Shown: positions 41,347 through 49,964, counted from the stretch's first letter. The stretch: DNA of 64,000 nucleotides from Falsibacillus albus (GCF_003668575.1 NZ_RCVZ01000019.1:1-64000), one strand, 5' to 3'. Numbers and translations: made by a program. Notes: generated by a model from the sequence alone, not told the origin.

Positions 41347-41357
41347 AATATAAAAAG

Positions 41358-41391
41358 AGTCTGACCCAATATTCTTGGATCAGACCCAAAT
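41358..41391. repeat. GGGTCTGA element 6 (variant)
   Basis: GAGTCTGACCCA ... TGGATCAGACCC, a shortened member of the dispersed palindrome, located as the terminator of csbD on the minus strand. Confidence 0.65.
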
Positions 41392-41395
41392 TGAA

Positions 41396-41578
41396 CTACC
41401 AATTCTTTCGAACAGAATCTTTTACATCACCGAACTTTTCCTGCAATTTCCCCTTATCCTTGTCACGCTCACCTTCCGCGATTTTATGATCATCATTGGT
41501 CAGCTTGCCCCATGCTTTCTTCAGGTCTCCTTTGGTTTGCTTTTGTTTTCCTTTTACCTGATCATGATTCTCTCTCAT
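41396..41578 (-). CDS. csbD: CsbD family stress protein
   Basis: 60 residues from ATG 41578 (GGGAG 6 bases upstream; a 5-residue longer start at 41593 is unsupported). Typical CsbD sequence: QVKGKQKQTKGDLKKAWGKL, DDHKIAEGERDKDKGKLQ and FGDVKDSVRK. Small, very hydrophilic, abundant general-stress protein of unknown mechanism. The gene sits behind a sigma-B promoter, agreeing with the sigma-B control known for B. subtilis csbD. Confidence 0.92.
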   Translation of the reverse strand: MRENHDQVKGKQKQTKGDLKKAWGKLTNDDHKIAEGERDKDKGKLQEKFGDVKDSVRKNW

Positions 41579-41625
41579 TTTTATCTCCCTCACTTTTTAA
41601 AGTTTGATAAGTACTTGTTTATTGA

Positions 41626-41651
41626 ATAGCCGTGTCAGACGATTTCTAAAC
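41626..41651 (-). promoter_or_regulatory. Sigma-B promoter of csbD
   Basis: On the minus strand GTTTAG (41651-41646), 14-bp spacer, GGCTAT (41631-41626); the sigma-B consensus is GTTTAA-N12-15-GGGTAT. The -10 element is about 47 bases before the start codon. Confidence 0.8.
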
Positions 41652-41784
41652 TATTTTAATTTTCAAGTGGAAGAAAAAAATTCCAAATACAATAAAACCA
41701 TGATAGCCACCGTTCTACTGAACGAAGATTTTTCATGGCAAATAGCGTATGATAGAGACGAACATGAATACTAGGAGGATAACT

Positions 41785-42270
41785 ATGAATATCTTGGACA
41801 TCATTAAAACCCGCCGCAATATTAAAAAATTTAAGAAGGATCCCATCGACAAAAGCAAGGTCATGGAATGGCTGGATGCCGCGACATGGGCTCCAAACCA
41901 TAAAATGACGGAACCGTGGGAAATCCTTTTCCTTGGACCTGAAACGAGAGAACAAATCAACCATAAAACAAACTTTGGCGATGCACCTGTTGTGTTCGTC
42001 GTCATTTCTAAAAAAGGGAAGACGGAAGTGGAACGCGAGGAAAACATCGCAGCGACTGCTTGCTTTGTCCAAAACTATATGCTTGCAGCTTGGGCAGAAG
42101 GAATCGGGACATTCTGGTCGTCTGTCGCCATTTCCCAGCGCAACCGGGACATCCTGAACATCTCGGACGAATACGATGTCATCGGTGTCATCTCATCCGG
42201 CTTTCCAGAGGAAATCCCGGAGCCGAAGCCAAGAGTGGCAATTACAGAGAAAGTGAAAGAATTGAATTAA
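41785..42270 (+). CDS. Nitroreductase family protein
   Basis: 161 residues from ATG 41785 with AGGAGG 7 bases upstream; a longer frame from 41749 lacks a site. FMN-binding nitroreductase fold: IIKTRRNIKKFKKDPI (FMN phosphate arginines), APNHKMTEPWE, and the C-terminal GFPEEIPEPKPR. Short YdjA/TdsD-like branch. NAD(P)H-dependent reduction of nitro compounds or quinones is expected. Confidence 0.87.
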   Translation: MNILDIIKTRRNIKKFKKDPIDKSKVMEWLDAATWAPNHKMTEPWEILFLGPETREQINHKTNFGDAPVVFVVISKKGKTEVEREENIAATACFVQNYMLAAWAEGIGTFWSSVAISQRNRDILNISDEYDVIGVISSGFPEEIPEPKPRVAITEKVKELN

Positions 42271-42274
42271 TGAC

Positions 42275-42334
42275 AAAGGGTCTGTCCCTTCTTGCGGGAA
42301 TGCATTAACGCAAGGAGAGGTAAACCCTTTTTTT
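42275..42334 (+). repeat. GGGTCTGA element 7
   Basis: AAAGGGTCTGTCCC ... GCATTAACGCAA ... GGTAAACCCTTTTTTT. Same order of parts (GGGTCTG, loop with TTAACGCA, CCC run, T run) as the fuller copies. It terminates the nitroreductase gene. Confidence 0.7.
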
Positions 42335-42399
42335 ATGGTTTCAAATTCGAATAAAAAATTGTAAAATTATAGAAAAATCAGAGGAGGAGCCAAATCAGG

Positions 42400-42835
42400 A
42401 TGATAAAAACCCTTTCACTGTCCATGTTGGTTTGTGCTGCACTGTTGACAGGCTGTCAAGGTGATCCGTATAAAGAGGGAATAGATTATTCCATTGAAAA
42501 AGGTGCCGATGGTTTGACAGAGAATGGGCTTTCCTATCAGGCGTATAAAATCACGATGAATACAATTGATTCGGATGTGGTTAAAGTCCCGGTCCCAGCT
42601 TCGAGAGAACATGCTCAGATGAAAATCCTGCATTGCGGACCAAATGTGATGTCGTTCAAGGCTTTGAAGAAAGCAAAGTATGACCTGCTGCCTTTGGATA
42701 CAAAAAAAAAGTAACTGCTTCATTTTATTTTTCACAAGCGATTATAAAAAATACCGGGAGGACGTCAAGACACTGCCTGAGCTGGAGATAGACTTTAGGA
42801 ATGGGAAAAAAATTAAAAAGATTTTTGGTGGATAA
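42400..42835 (+). pseudogene. Lipoprotein gene with +1 frameshift in an A9 tract
   Basis: ATG 42400 behind GAGGAGG. Signal peptide with lipobox LLTGC, then a soluble domain of about 85 residues. The frame stops at 42712-42714 straight after nine consecutive A (42702-42710). Removing one A continues the protein for another 42 codons (NCFILFFTSDYKKYREDVKT and on, ending IKKIFGG) to TAA 42833-42835, with sensible composition. So the intact protein would be 144 residues. Sequencing error, recent mutation or slippage are all possible. Confidence 0.7.
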
Positions 42836-42858
42836 GGATCAAAAAAATAGCAAACGTT

Positions 42859-43161
42859 TTAGCCTTGCTTAAATGAAAGTCCTTGTTCCTGCAGTGCTTG
42901 TTTCAATTTTGGAATAGACGACGGACCGATTCCGTGGAATTTCAAGATTTCCTTTTCTGTGAAGCCTGCCAGTTGTTCCAAAGTGTTGATATTGTTGTGT
43001 TCCAACGCACGCCTCGCAGGGGCAGAGAGCTGGGCCATAAATCCACTCTCAGGCTTTCTTTCCATTTCGCAGATGGGGCATACAGGACAGTCGCTGCTTT
43101 TGTAATATTCGTGCCCCTTGCTGCAAGTCCGCAAACTTGTCTTTGAATTAGAAGCTGTCAT
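42859..43161 (-). CDS. RNA polymerase alpha-CTD-like protein with zinc ribbon
   Basis: 100 residues from ATG 43161, GGAG 9 bases upstream. N-terminal CSKGHEYYKSSDCPVCPICE suggests a zinc ribbon. The C-terminal two thirds (LSAPARRALEHNNINTLEQL, then FTEKEILKFHGIGPSSIPKL) is the helix-hairpin-helix fold of the RpoA C-terminal domain. The free-standing alpha-CTD-like proteins have no established role; DNA or sigma contact is conceivable. Monocistronic, minus strand. Confidence 0.8.
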   Translation of the reverse strand: MTASNSKTSLRTCSKGHEYYKSSDCPVCPICEMERKPESGFMAQLSAPARRALEHNNINTLEQLAGFTEKEILKFHGIGPSSIPKLKQALQEQGLSFKQG

Positions 43162-43304
43162 AAGGATCGTCTCCTTTATAAAAGAACCAAGATTTTCTCT
43201 TATTTTATCACAATCGCAAATTCCCAAACTCTTGGTTTGAAGATTTTTCCTAAAGTTAGAAGGACTATTGGTGCAGTAGGCGAAGTTTATTAGTATTCCA
43301 TTTA

Positions 43305-43341
43305 GGGGTCTGACCCCGTATGCATTAATACTGTTAAGCGT
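43305..43341. repeat. GGGGTCTGACCCC element 8
   Basis: Perfect GGGGTCTGACCCC (43305-43317) followed by GTATGCATTAATACTGTTAAGCG, i.e. the left half of the long form. Confidence 0.75.
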
Positions 43342-43366
43342 AGTTTCGTTTTAATAAGGGGGAAAC

Positions 43367-44533
43367 ATGAAAAAAAATAAGATTCCATTATTATTGCTCG
43401 TCGTATTCTTCATTTTTTCGGCTGTTTCAGCTTGTTCGAATGAAACAAGCAAAGACCAGGAAACAAGAGCCGAAAAGAGTCAAAAAGGAAATGGTGATGA
43501 AACGGATGAATCGGCACTCGGAATTCCTGAGAAAGCGAACAAGATCGAATCATATTGGCCGACGAATGGCTGGCAGAAAACGAAGCCTGAAAGCGTGGGG
43601 ATGGATTCGGCACAATTAAAGGAAATGTTCAAGCACATCGAAACGAAAAATATCCCGATGGAAGGGTTCTTAGTCATTAAGGATGGCTATATCGTCGCTG
43701 AAAAATACGGCGGCATCTATAGCGAAAACACACCGCATCCGATTTACTCCGTGACGAAAAGCCTGACGTCCGCCATGGTCGGGGTTGCAATGAAGCAAGG
43801 TGCCATCAAAAGTGTGGATGATCCGGTTCTTAGCTATCTGGACAAAGGTAGAATAGCGAATTTGACGGATTGGAAAAAACAGCTCACGATCAAGAGCTTT
43901 TTGACGATGAAATCCGGACTTGATTTCCCCGAGCAAACGGAAAGGGGATTTTATGATTCAGAGACTTGGAAGCAATTCATGGATGGGGATGACCCAGCTT
44001 ATTTTATCCTGAACCGCCCTGTTAGAAATGAACCTGATGGCTGGAATTACAGTACCGGTGATGCAAGGGTCGTTTCCAAGATCATTCAAACCGCCGTCAA
44101 TGAGAAACTGTCGGACTATGCGAAGCAGCAGCTGTTCGATCCGATGGGTATTTCAAATGTGGAATGGCCGTCTGATCAGTCAGGCACATCATTCGGTGGA
44201 ACAGGAGTGAAAATGACGCCAAGAGATCTCGCCAAAATCGGCTACCTATATTTGAATAATGGTAAATGGGAAGATCAGCAGCTTCTGCCTCAAGGCTGGG
44301 TGGCAGAAAGCACGATGCCGTATGGAGATACAAATGGCAACTTTGACGGCAGTAAATATGGCTATTTCTTCTGGCTTAAGAAGGTCAATGGATATGATAC
44401 ATACCGGGCGATGGGGTTATACGGCCAGTACATGGTCGTTGTGCCAAAATTGAACCTGATCGTCGTCCAAACGTCGAATGGCATGGATGTTGACCCATTG
44501 CTGGAGAAGTATATCATCCCTTCCATCAAGTAG
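43367..44533 (+). CDS. Lipoprotein serine hydrolase (class C beta-lactamase fold)
   Basis: 388 residues; AAGGGGGAAA upstream. Lipoprotein signal with SAVSAC lipobox (Cys23) and a charged linker. The catalytic SxxK tetrad is IYSVTKSLTSAM, and the YxN-position motif is WNYSTGD. FWLKKVNGYDTYRAMGLYGQ near the C-terminus carries the third motif region with G-x-Y-G-Q. Esterase or D-aminopeptidase/penicillin-binding activity on the cell surface is likely; resistance is not implied. Confidence 0.87.
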   Translation: MKKNKIPLLLLVVFFIFSAVSACSNETSKDQETRAEKSQKGNGDETDESALGIPEKANKIESYWPTNGWQKTKPESVGMDSAQLKEMFKHIETKNIPMEGFLVIKDGYIVAEKYGGIYSENTPHPIYSVTKSLTSAMVGVAMKQGAIKSVDDPVLSYLDKGRIANLTDWKKQLTIKSFLTMKSGLDFPEQTERGFYDSETWKQFMDGDDPAYFILNRPVRNEPDGWNYSTGDARVVSKIIQTAVNEKLSDYAKQQLFDPMGISNVEWPSDQSGTSFGGTGVKMTPRDLAKIGYLYLNNGKWEDQQLLPQGWVAESTMPYGDTNGNFDGSKYGYFFWLKKVNGYDTYRAMGLYGQYMVVVPKLNLIVVQTSNGMDVDPLLEKYIIPSIK

Positions 44534-44598
44534 AAGGGGATCTAGCTGTTTAACAACAAAAATAATATAAAATGACTAAATGGAAAGAAGGAATTTCA

Positions 44599-45036
44599 AT
44601 GAACAATCTGACAAAGATGAAAATCGCCAAGCCGGCGTACGAAGTATTCGAAGCATTTGTCGATCCGGAGAAAATCGGGAACTTCTGGTTTACATCAAGT
44701 TCCGAACGATGGGAACAAGGAAAGACGGTTACATTGCGGTATGAGGAATATAATGCACAAGGCGATATAAAAATCATCGAGATCGAGGAAAATAAGAAAA
44801 TCGTCTTCGAGTGGGGTGCTAACGGGGAAGGGAACCTTGTCACGATTACGTTGAACGAAGCCGGCCAATCCAATACGATCGTTGAAGTTCAAGAAGAGGG
44901 CTTCCGTGAGAATGATGACAATCTCATCCTCCAACTGGTGGATAATAAAGAAGGCTGGGTATTCATGCTGACCTGCTTGAAGGGGTATTTGGAATTCGAT
45001 GTGAGTACCTTGCGGGGTGGGCTAGTAAAGGAATGA
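44599..45036 (+). CDS. SRPBCC/AHSA1-type protein
   Basis: 145 residues from ATG 44599, AAGGAA 6 bases upstream. START/AHSA1 helix-grip fold: KPAYEVFEAFVDPEKIGNFW, beta strands KIVFEWGANG and TIVEVQEEGF, and the long C-terminal helix EGWVFMLTCLKGYLEF. Binds hydrophobic ligands or acts as co-chaperone-like; function open. Closed by an 18-bp stem terminator. Confidence 0.87.
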   Translation: MNNLTKMKIAKPAYEVFEAFVDPEKIGNFWFTSSSERWEQGKTVTLRYEEYNAQGDIKIIEIEENKKIVFEWGANGEGNLVTITLNEAGQSNTIVEVQEEGFRENDDNLILQLVDNKEGWVFMLTCLKGYLEFDVSTLRGGLVKE

Positions 45037-45085
45037 AAATGTTAAAGAGGCTGATAGGAAAACTGTCAGCCTCTTTAACATTTTT
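45037..45085 (+). terminator. Intrinsic terminator, 18-bp stem
   Basis: AAATGTTAAAGAGGCTGA / TCAGCCTCTTTAACATTT, perfect, followed by TT. Confidence 0.92.
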
Positions 45086-45351
45086 ACAAGAATAGTATTA
45101 ATCCGTTCATCCGCTCGGCAATTTTCCCGGATAAATACTAATAAAATACAAAATGTAACAAAAAAATATGGAAATAGGCACCATGTCCCTGTACAATAGT
45201 TGTAGATAATAAGAAGGATTCTATCTTTAATGGGAATAATGACATGTGTGATGGAAGGCGATTTTTTTATCTCAATCATAGTGTAGACATTTTCCTTTAT
45301 TGTAAGGGGCTTTTTTATTGTACTATGGGTCAATGAGGGAGGAGCAAAAAT
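45086..45351. other. Gene-free interval
   Basis: AT-rich DNA between the terminator of the SRPBCC gene and the secreted coiled-coil gene. I see no gene, no repeat family member and no clear promoter; only GGGAGGAG before TTG 45352. Confidence 0.6.
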
Positions 45352-46056
45352 TTGAAGAAAATAGTAGCGGTTGTTTTTTCGGCAGCCCTATTTCTAGGAT
45401 TGGGGTCGCAGGTGTATGCATCTGAAAACGTTCCTCAACAAGATGATCTACAGCAAGTATTGGCAATGATCGATAAGTCGAATCAGGACATCGAAGAAAA
45501 AATTGAAAAGGCTGTTGCGAAGGCAGACAAACTTCAGGAGGATTACCTTCTTGACATTCAAAAAATCGAAGAAGGGGATCAAGTCGTCAAGCTTCAAAAC
45601 GAAAAAGAAAAAGTCCTGGCCGACTTGGAAAAAGCTAAACATGATGAAAAGAAAGCCGATGAATTAAATAAGAAGCTCCAGGATCTAGATAAAAGAATGA
45701 ATGAAGAACGTGAAAAAATCCATGTGAAAATGGCAGATATTCAAGGTGATATTGAGGAAGCCACTGCTCAGCTCCAATCACCGGGTAAAAAAGATGATAA
45801 GGAATTGAATGACAAGCTAAATAAGCTTCAGAATCAGTTGGATAAAAAGACAGGAAAATATGAAGAAAGAACAAAAAAATTCACAGAAGAACTAGAAAAA
45901 ATCATCCAGGATGTGTATGACGAAACGCTAAAAATCTCCAATGAAACAATCGCCAAAGCGGCAGAAAAAGGAGTCGTTGCCGAGCAGTACTGGGTGCAAG
46001 TGGAATTTGCCGGCAAGTTGGTGTGGATTGATCCTGTGCGGGTAGTGGGTCCTTAA
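45352..46056 (+). CDS. Secreted coiled-coil protein
   Basis: 234 residues; TTG behind GGGAGGAG. Cleavable signal peptide (KKIVAVVFSAALFLGLGSQ, cut after VYA). Residues 35-195 are a long Glu/Lys-rich coiled coil (KADKLQEDYLLDIQKIEEGD and on). A short C-terminal domain (AEQYWVQVEFAGKLVWIDP) looks beta-rich. Extracellular or wall-associated; function unknown. Ends with its own terminator. Confidence 0.75.
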   Translation: MKKIVAVVFSAALFLGLGSQVYASENVPQQDDLQQVLAMIDKSNQDIEEKIEKAVAKADKLQEDYLLDIQKIEEGDQVVKLQNEKEKVLADLEKAKHDEKKADELNKKLQDLDKRMNEEREKIHVKMADIQGDIEEATAQLQSPGKKDDKELNDKLNKLQNQLDKKTGKYEERTKKFTEELEKIIQDVYDETLKISNETIAKAAEKGVVAEQYWVQVEFAGKLVWIDPVRVVGP

Positions 46057-46090
46057 AAAGAGGGAAAATAAAATTAATATAGAATTAAAG

Positions 46091-46121
46091 AAAGTGAGTC
46101 TATAATAGGCTCACTTTTTAT
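46091..46121 (+). terminator. Intrinsic terminator
   Basis: AAAGTGAGTC-TATAATA-GGCTCACTTT then TTTA. Confidence 0.85.
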
Positions 46122-46146
46122 GCAATTGCAATCAGGAGTGATTTAG

Positions 46147-47052
46147 ATGGGATTCACGATCGGTAAAAGTGGGGATTACATTGAAGAAGTATCCTATGAT
46201 ACTAATAATATTCGACTGCTTGGAAGAGGGGATGGCTCAGAAGTCATCATTCAGAATATCGTAAAAGATACAATGTTTTATGTTTATCCGGGCGATAATC
46301 CAACAGTTATGGAATTCTTCTATATCTTACAAGGGGAAATGGTTTGTGAGTGGGAGGGAGAAAAAATCACCCTTGGACCGAATGATTATTATCAAGCAAT
46401 GAACTTGGAAGAGCCAGTTCATTTTACAACTCTTACAGATGTAGTATACCTATGGTTCACGACTGAGCCCGCATTTCATCATCTAAGTGAAAGTATGCAG
46501 AATTTTAAGCACATTGTTGAAGAAGTAGAGAAAAAGGACCGTTATACATATAAGCACAGTGAAAGAGTTGCCAGGTATTCGGTTCAAATTGCCAAAAAAC
46601 TCAAGTTTCAAAAGGACAGGCTCGAAACATTGTTTTTTTCTTCCATACTTCATGATATCGGCAAAATCAATACCCCCAGTGAAATTCTTAATAAACCGGG
46701 CAGGCTGACAAAAGAAGAATTCGATATCGTCAAACTTCATCCAATGGATGGCGCAGACATGGTCCGGGATTTTTACTACAAGAATATTGCCAAAATCATC
46801 GAGCAGCATCATGAAAGACTGAATGGGAGCGGCTATCCCCTGGGTCTCAAAGGTGATGAAATCCTTCTGGAAGCACGGATCATTGCCGTAAGTGACACGT
46901 TCGATGCCATGACGGAAGAACGGTCCTACCGAAAAGCTTTCGATGCTGAATACGCAGTGGAAGAATTAAAGAAATTATCCGGCACTCACTATGATGAAAG
47001 GGTAGTGGAAATATTTGTTGAAATTTTAAAAGAAGACGGGATAATCACATAA
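46147..47052 (+). CDS. Cupin-HD-GYP phosphodiesterase fusion
   Basis: 301 residues; AGGAGTG upstream. N-terminal cupin (about 20-115; FFYILQGEMVCEWEGEKITL) joined to an HD-GYP domain (about 130-290). Catalytic residues all present: HSERVARYSV, ILHDIGKI, KLHPMDGADMV, QHHERLNGSGYP and SDTFDAMTEERSYRKAF. HD-GYP proteins hydrolyse cyclic di-GMP (or cGAMP-type) dinucleotides. The cupin half probably senses a small ligand. Cytoplasmic, monocistronic. Confidence 0.88.
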   Translation: MGFTIGKSGDYIEEVSYDTNNIRLLGRGDGSEVIIQNIVKDTMFYVYPGDNPTVMEFFYILQGEMVCEWEGEKITLGPNDYYQAMNLEEPVHFTTLTDVVYLWFTTEPAFHHLSESMQNFKHIVEEVEKKDRYTYKHSERVARYSVQIAKKLKFQKDRLETLFFSSILHDIGKINTPSEILNKPGRLTKEEFDIVKLHPMDGADMVRDFYYKNIAKIIEQHHERLNGSGYPLGLKGDEILLEARIIAVSDTFDAMTEERSYRKAFDAEYAVEELKKLSGTHYDERVVEIFVEILKEDGIIT

Positions 47053-47086
47053 AAAAGCAAGCGGCCGGAACGTCCCTTGCTTTTTT
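47051..47086. terminator. Bidirectional terminator
   Basis: AAAAAAGCAAG ... CTTGCTTTTTT, 14-base GC-rich loop, between convergent genes. Confidence 0.88.
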
Positions 47087-47104
47087 ATGTATGTCCTTTT
47101 CTTC

Positions 47105-48013
47105 TTACGCTTCGGAATCAATTACTTTCACGATCCGTTCGCAAATTTCATGGGTAATCAGTGAATCTTCCATCGATGGATCAGGAGTCCGGTTATGCTG
47201 TACACAAGCAATGAAGTGGTCGATGATTTGATAAAACCCGCGTTTGAAGAGGGTAGGCTCCCAGTCGCCGAACTTAGTGATGCTCGTTTCTTTGTTATGG
47301 TAGTGCGTTGTTTCGACAAGGCTGTCGACGACATACTTATGGTTGCCGGTGGAATACTCTATAATTTCTTCCGTCACTCCGCCGTTTCGATTCATAACCC
47401 CCATCGCTGTACAATCTTCCCCGATGAGCTGGATGATTAGATGGTCCAGCATTTCCCCGTTTTTCTTGAACTGGACTTTTACGTCCTGTACTTCAGCATC
47501 CATAAGAAAGCGAAGCGTATCGACTACATGGATGAAATCCTCCACGACGAATCTTCTCACATAATCCGGTGCAGAAAAGCGATTTTTTTGCATGAGGATC
47601 AAGCTTGGCTTCCCGTGTTCATAAAGTTCTCTCACCCTTGGGATGAAACGCCTGTTAAAACCGACCATCGCAATCTTATCGGAATCTTTTGCAAGCCGTG
47701 CTATTTCCTTCGATTCTTCATACTGCATGGAGACCGGTTTATCAATGTATGTATGAATGCCGTTTTTGAGGAGTTTCTTAGCGATTTCAAAGTGCGCCTC
47801 TGTTGCCGTGCTGACAATGGCAGCATCGATTTGCTGCGAGATGAGCTCTTCGACCGACTGCACCTTTTTCTTAATCCTGTATTTCTTGGACAAAGTACTC
47901 AATGTTTTTTCGTTTCTCGTACATAGCACCAATTCAATATCCTCTCTTTCAGAAAGGACGGGCAAATAAGCCTTCTTGGCAATCGCTCCTAGGCCAATGA
48001 TGCCGATTTTCAT
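47105..48013 (-). CDS. Gfo/Idh/MocA family oxidoreductase
   Basis: 302 residues from ATG 48013 (AGGGG 8 bases upstream; GTG 48022 abuts the site). N-terminal Rossmann fold IGIIGLGAIAKKAYLPVL, the EKP-like motif YIDKPVSMQYEESKE (nucleotide and catalytic lysine) and GFNRRFIPRV, then a C-terminal beta-sheet domain. NAD(P)-dependent dehydrogenase of a sugar or cyclitol derivative; substrate not predictable. Confidence 0.88.
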   Translation of the reverse strand: MKIGIIGLGAIAKKAYLPVLSEREDIELVLCTRNEKTLSTLSKKYRIKKKVQSVEELISQQIDAAIVSTATEAHFEIAKKLLKNGIHTYIDKPVSMQYEESKEIARLAKDSDKIAMVGFNRRFIPRVRELYEHGKPSLILMQKNRFSAPDYVRRFVVEDFIHVVDTLRFLMDAEVQDVKVQFKKNGEMLDHLIIQLIGEDCTAMGVMNRNGGVTEEIIEYSTGNHKYVVDSLVETTHYHNKETSITKFGDWEPTLFKRGFYQIIDHFIACVQHNRTPDPSMEDSLITHEICERIVKVIDSEA

Positions 48014-48185
48014 GTTCTTCACCCCTGTTTATGGATTCAAAGTCTTGCTCTATTTTAATAAGGATAACATGAATAATGAAAGAACTCAGCTTGAGAGATT
48101 TGCCTGGCAGAGACAATTTCCATTGGTTGAAAAGGATGCAAGGTGTTAGAATTGATGAACAACATGTAGAAAACGGAGTGAGAAC

Positions 48186-48308
48186 ATGACCAAAGCAAAA
48201 GGAAAGAGCGGTACTGGACAGGGAACGGGCAAAAAAGGCTGGAACCGTTGGCAGGCAAGCGCGAATAAGAAAAAGAGCGCGAAGCCTTATAAGAGTAAGA
48301 AGAAATAG
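48186..48308 (+). CDS. DUF3934 family small basic protein
   Basis: 40 residues from ATG 48186 with CGGAGTG 5 bases upstream. The Lys/Gly-rich sequence GKSGTGQGTGKKGWNRWQAS followed by ANKKKSAKPYKSKKK is the short DUF3934 family of Bacillaceae. Very basic, so possible nucleic-acid contact, but no role is known. A good terminator follows. Confidence 0.82.
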   Translation: MTKAKGKSGTGQGTGKKGWNRWQASANKKKSAKPYKSKKK

Positions 48309-48357
48309 CTTTACGCCAAAGAGGTTTGCGCAATAGCGAGTGTATCCTCAAAAATAA

Positions 48358-48396
48358 AAAGGGTTATGGTTTCGACAACCATAACCCTTTCTGTAT
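48358..48396. terminator. Bidirectional terminator
   Basis: Perfect 14-bp stem AAAGGGTTATGGTT / AACCATAACCCTTT with a TCGAC loop. Confidence 0.9.
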
Positions 48397-48415
48397 TTTT
48401 AACTGCATCAAATTC

Positions 48416-49321
48416 TTACCGTTCGCATGCATAACCGTCTTTATCGCGGTCCATCTTTGCCTGATAGACTGGATGGCCTTCTGGAACACCGTGCGGATAT
48501 TTCTTTCTTAATTCCGTACAGTTTGCAAAGATTTCTGTTCCGCCGCTGCTGGCTGGTGCACTTGGCTGTGTAGTGGCTGGATGACTCGTCGTCGTGCTGG
48601 TTTTCGGAGCCGTCGTCTTGGATGGTGTGCTCGCTTTGGCTTTCGTTGTCGAAGCTGCGCATCCATTGAATCCGCGGTCCGTTGCAAATCCCGATTTTGA
48701 CCAGATGTGTAATTTCTGGGCTTTTGCTTTGGCTTCATCACTTTGATATTGAGCTAAATACTTATACGGTGGATCGTAGATGTATGCCACCCGTGCATAG
48801 CCCTCTTTTACCAATGTGTCCTGGACCGATTTCCCATCGACAAAGACATAAGCCAAAAGGCGGCCATATTTGTCCCGGTCGCTGCTTGCCTCAAATTCGA
48901 GGGTCAGCTTCCCGCTGTTCACCAATTGTTTATTCCGGTTGTAGGCATCCATGGCATACAATTGAACGCAGGTTCCCGGCTTTTTCTCCTCAGGTGTATC
49001 CACCAGCAAATACCGCACCGTTTCGACTTTGCCTTTGTAATTGACTTTGATCGTATCGCCGTCAACCGTTTGGACAAGTGTGACAGGCACTTGGTTTGAA
49101 GCGGTCTTCTGGCTCGAAACGGAACCGCTCGTATCGGCTTTTTTATTGCTTGAACCGTTTGTTGCCGTTTGTGACGCTGTGTCGTCTTTCTTAGTAGTCT
49201 CGCTGGTTGCCTCTTTCTTTATGGGTGCATCATTTTCCTGACTTGCCTCAGGTGCACACCCCATCGAAATGAAAGCCAAAATTAGCAAAGCTCCAATGAG
49301 TCCGGATATTTTCTTCCACAC
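48416..49321 (-). CDS. Thermonuclease lipoprotein with excalibur domain
   Basis: 301 residues; GTG with GGGGGAG 8 bases upstream. Lipobox SMGC, a Ser/Thr/Lys linker (about 25-75), an SNase (thermonuclease) domain (about 78-210; VDGDTIKVNYKG, LLVDTPE, SDRDKYGRLLAYVFVDG), a second Thr/Ser/Pro linker, and a C-terminal excalibur calcium motif (MDRDKDGYACE). Surface-attached calcium-dependent nuclease like B. subtilis YncB/YokF. Catalytic Arg and Glu positions look intact. Confidence 0.9.
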   Translation of the reverse strand: MWKKISGLIGALLILAFISMGCAPEASQENDAPIKKEATSETTKKDDTASQTATNGSSNKKADTSGSVSSQKTASNQVPVTLVQTVDGDTIKVNYKGKVETVRYLLVDTPEEKKPGTCVQLYAMDAYNRNKQLVNSGKLTLEFEASSDRDKYGRLLAYVFVDGKSVQDTLVKEGYARVAYIYDPPYKYLAQYQSDEAKAKAQKLHIWSKSGFATDRGFNGCAASTTKAKASTPSKTTAPKTSTTTSHPATTQPSAPASSGGTEIFANCTELRKKYPHGVPEGHPVYQAKMDRDKDGYACER

Positions 49322-49600
49322 TTTTGCTACTCCCCCTGATTTTTCTTCTTAATTAATCAGCACAATTGCGCCGTTATTATTCTATCACTTTACCAATAAA
49401 GGTAATTCATTTTTTTATTGGAAATTTTTACTTAAAAAAGGGTCGGCATAAAAAAGTTAATTCGAGCATAAGGGTTAAAATCAAGCCTGCCACGCGAAAG
49501 TGAGGAATCTGCAAAAGAACTAAATATTTATATATTATTGCTTATAATTGGGGAGAGGGCCTTTGTACATAATTTCATCCAAATTTAAAGGAGGATTATC
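49322..49600. other. Gene-free interval
   Basis: AT-rich spacer holding the leader of the nuclease gene on one side and AAAGGAGG for the broken gene at 49601 on the other. I see no repeat-family member or hairpin of note. Confidence 0.6.
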
Positions 49601-49861
49601 TTGTTAATGAAAGGTTTGTTAGATGAAATAGAAGTATTTAAAAGTTGGGCAGAAACAGCGGATCAATCGAATGGAGAATGGGAAACAGAGTATCTTGATT
49701 GGCAAAGAATATATTTTCATGGCAAATCGCCTATGCTTTAGGTGAAATAGTCGGGGACAAAGAGGCCATCCAGACTTTACTAATTAGATTTATGGAAAGA
49801 CGAAGTAGAAGGCGTGAGAAGAAGGGCGTATGCTGCGTATGAAAAAACACTCGAATCTTAA
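49601..49861 (+). pseudogene. Broken small cytoplasmic protein gene
   Basis: Starts TTG 49601 behind a perfect AAAGGAGG (ATG 49607 in frame). The first frame reads LDEIEVFKSWAETADQSNGE ... and hits TAG at 49739. A different frame continues sensibly (WQIAYALGEIVGDKEAIQTL), and a third ends EVEGVRRRAYAAYEKTLES at TAA 49859-49861. So at least two frameshifts have hit an original gene of about 85 codons. Family not recognised. Confidence 0.65.
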
Positions 49862-49964
49862 GAAAGAATTACGTAGTTGAGGCGGTACATTGCGATATGC
49901 TAAGTCTATTTATGGAAGGAATATCCATACTATTGTTGAATACATATGATAGAGGGGGGATACA

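Noticed and set aside
43367-44533. True beta-lactamase resistance gene
   Set aside because: Only the general SxxK hydrolase fold is visible; many such lipoproteins are esterases or peptidases.
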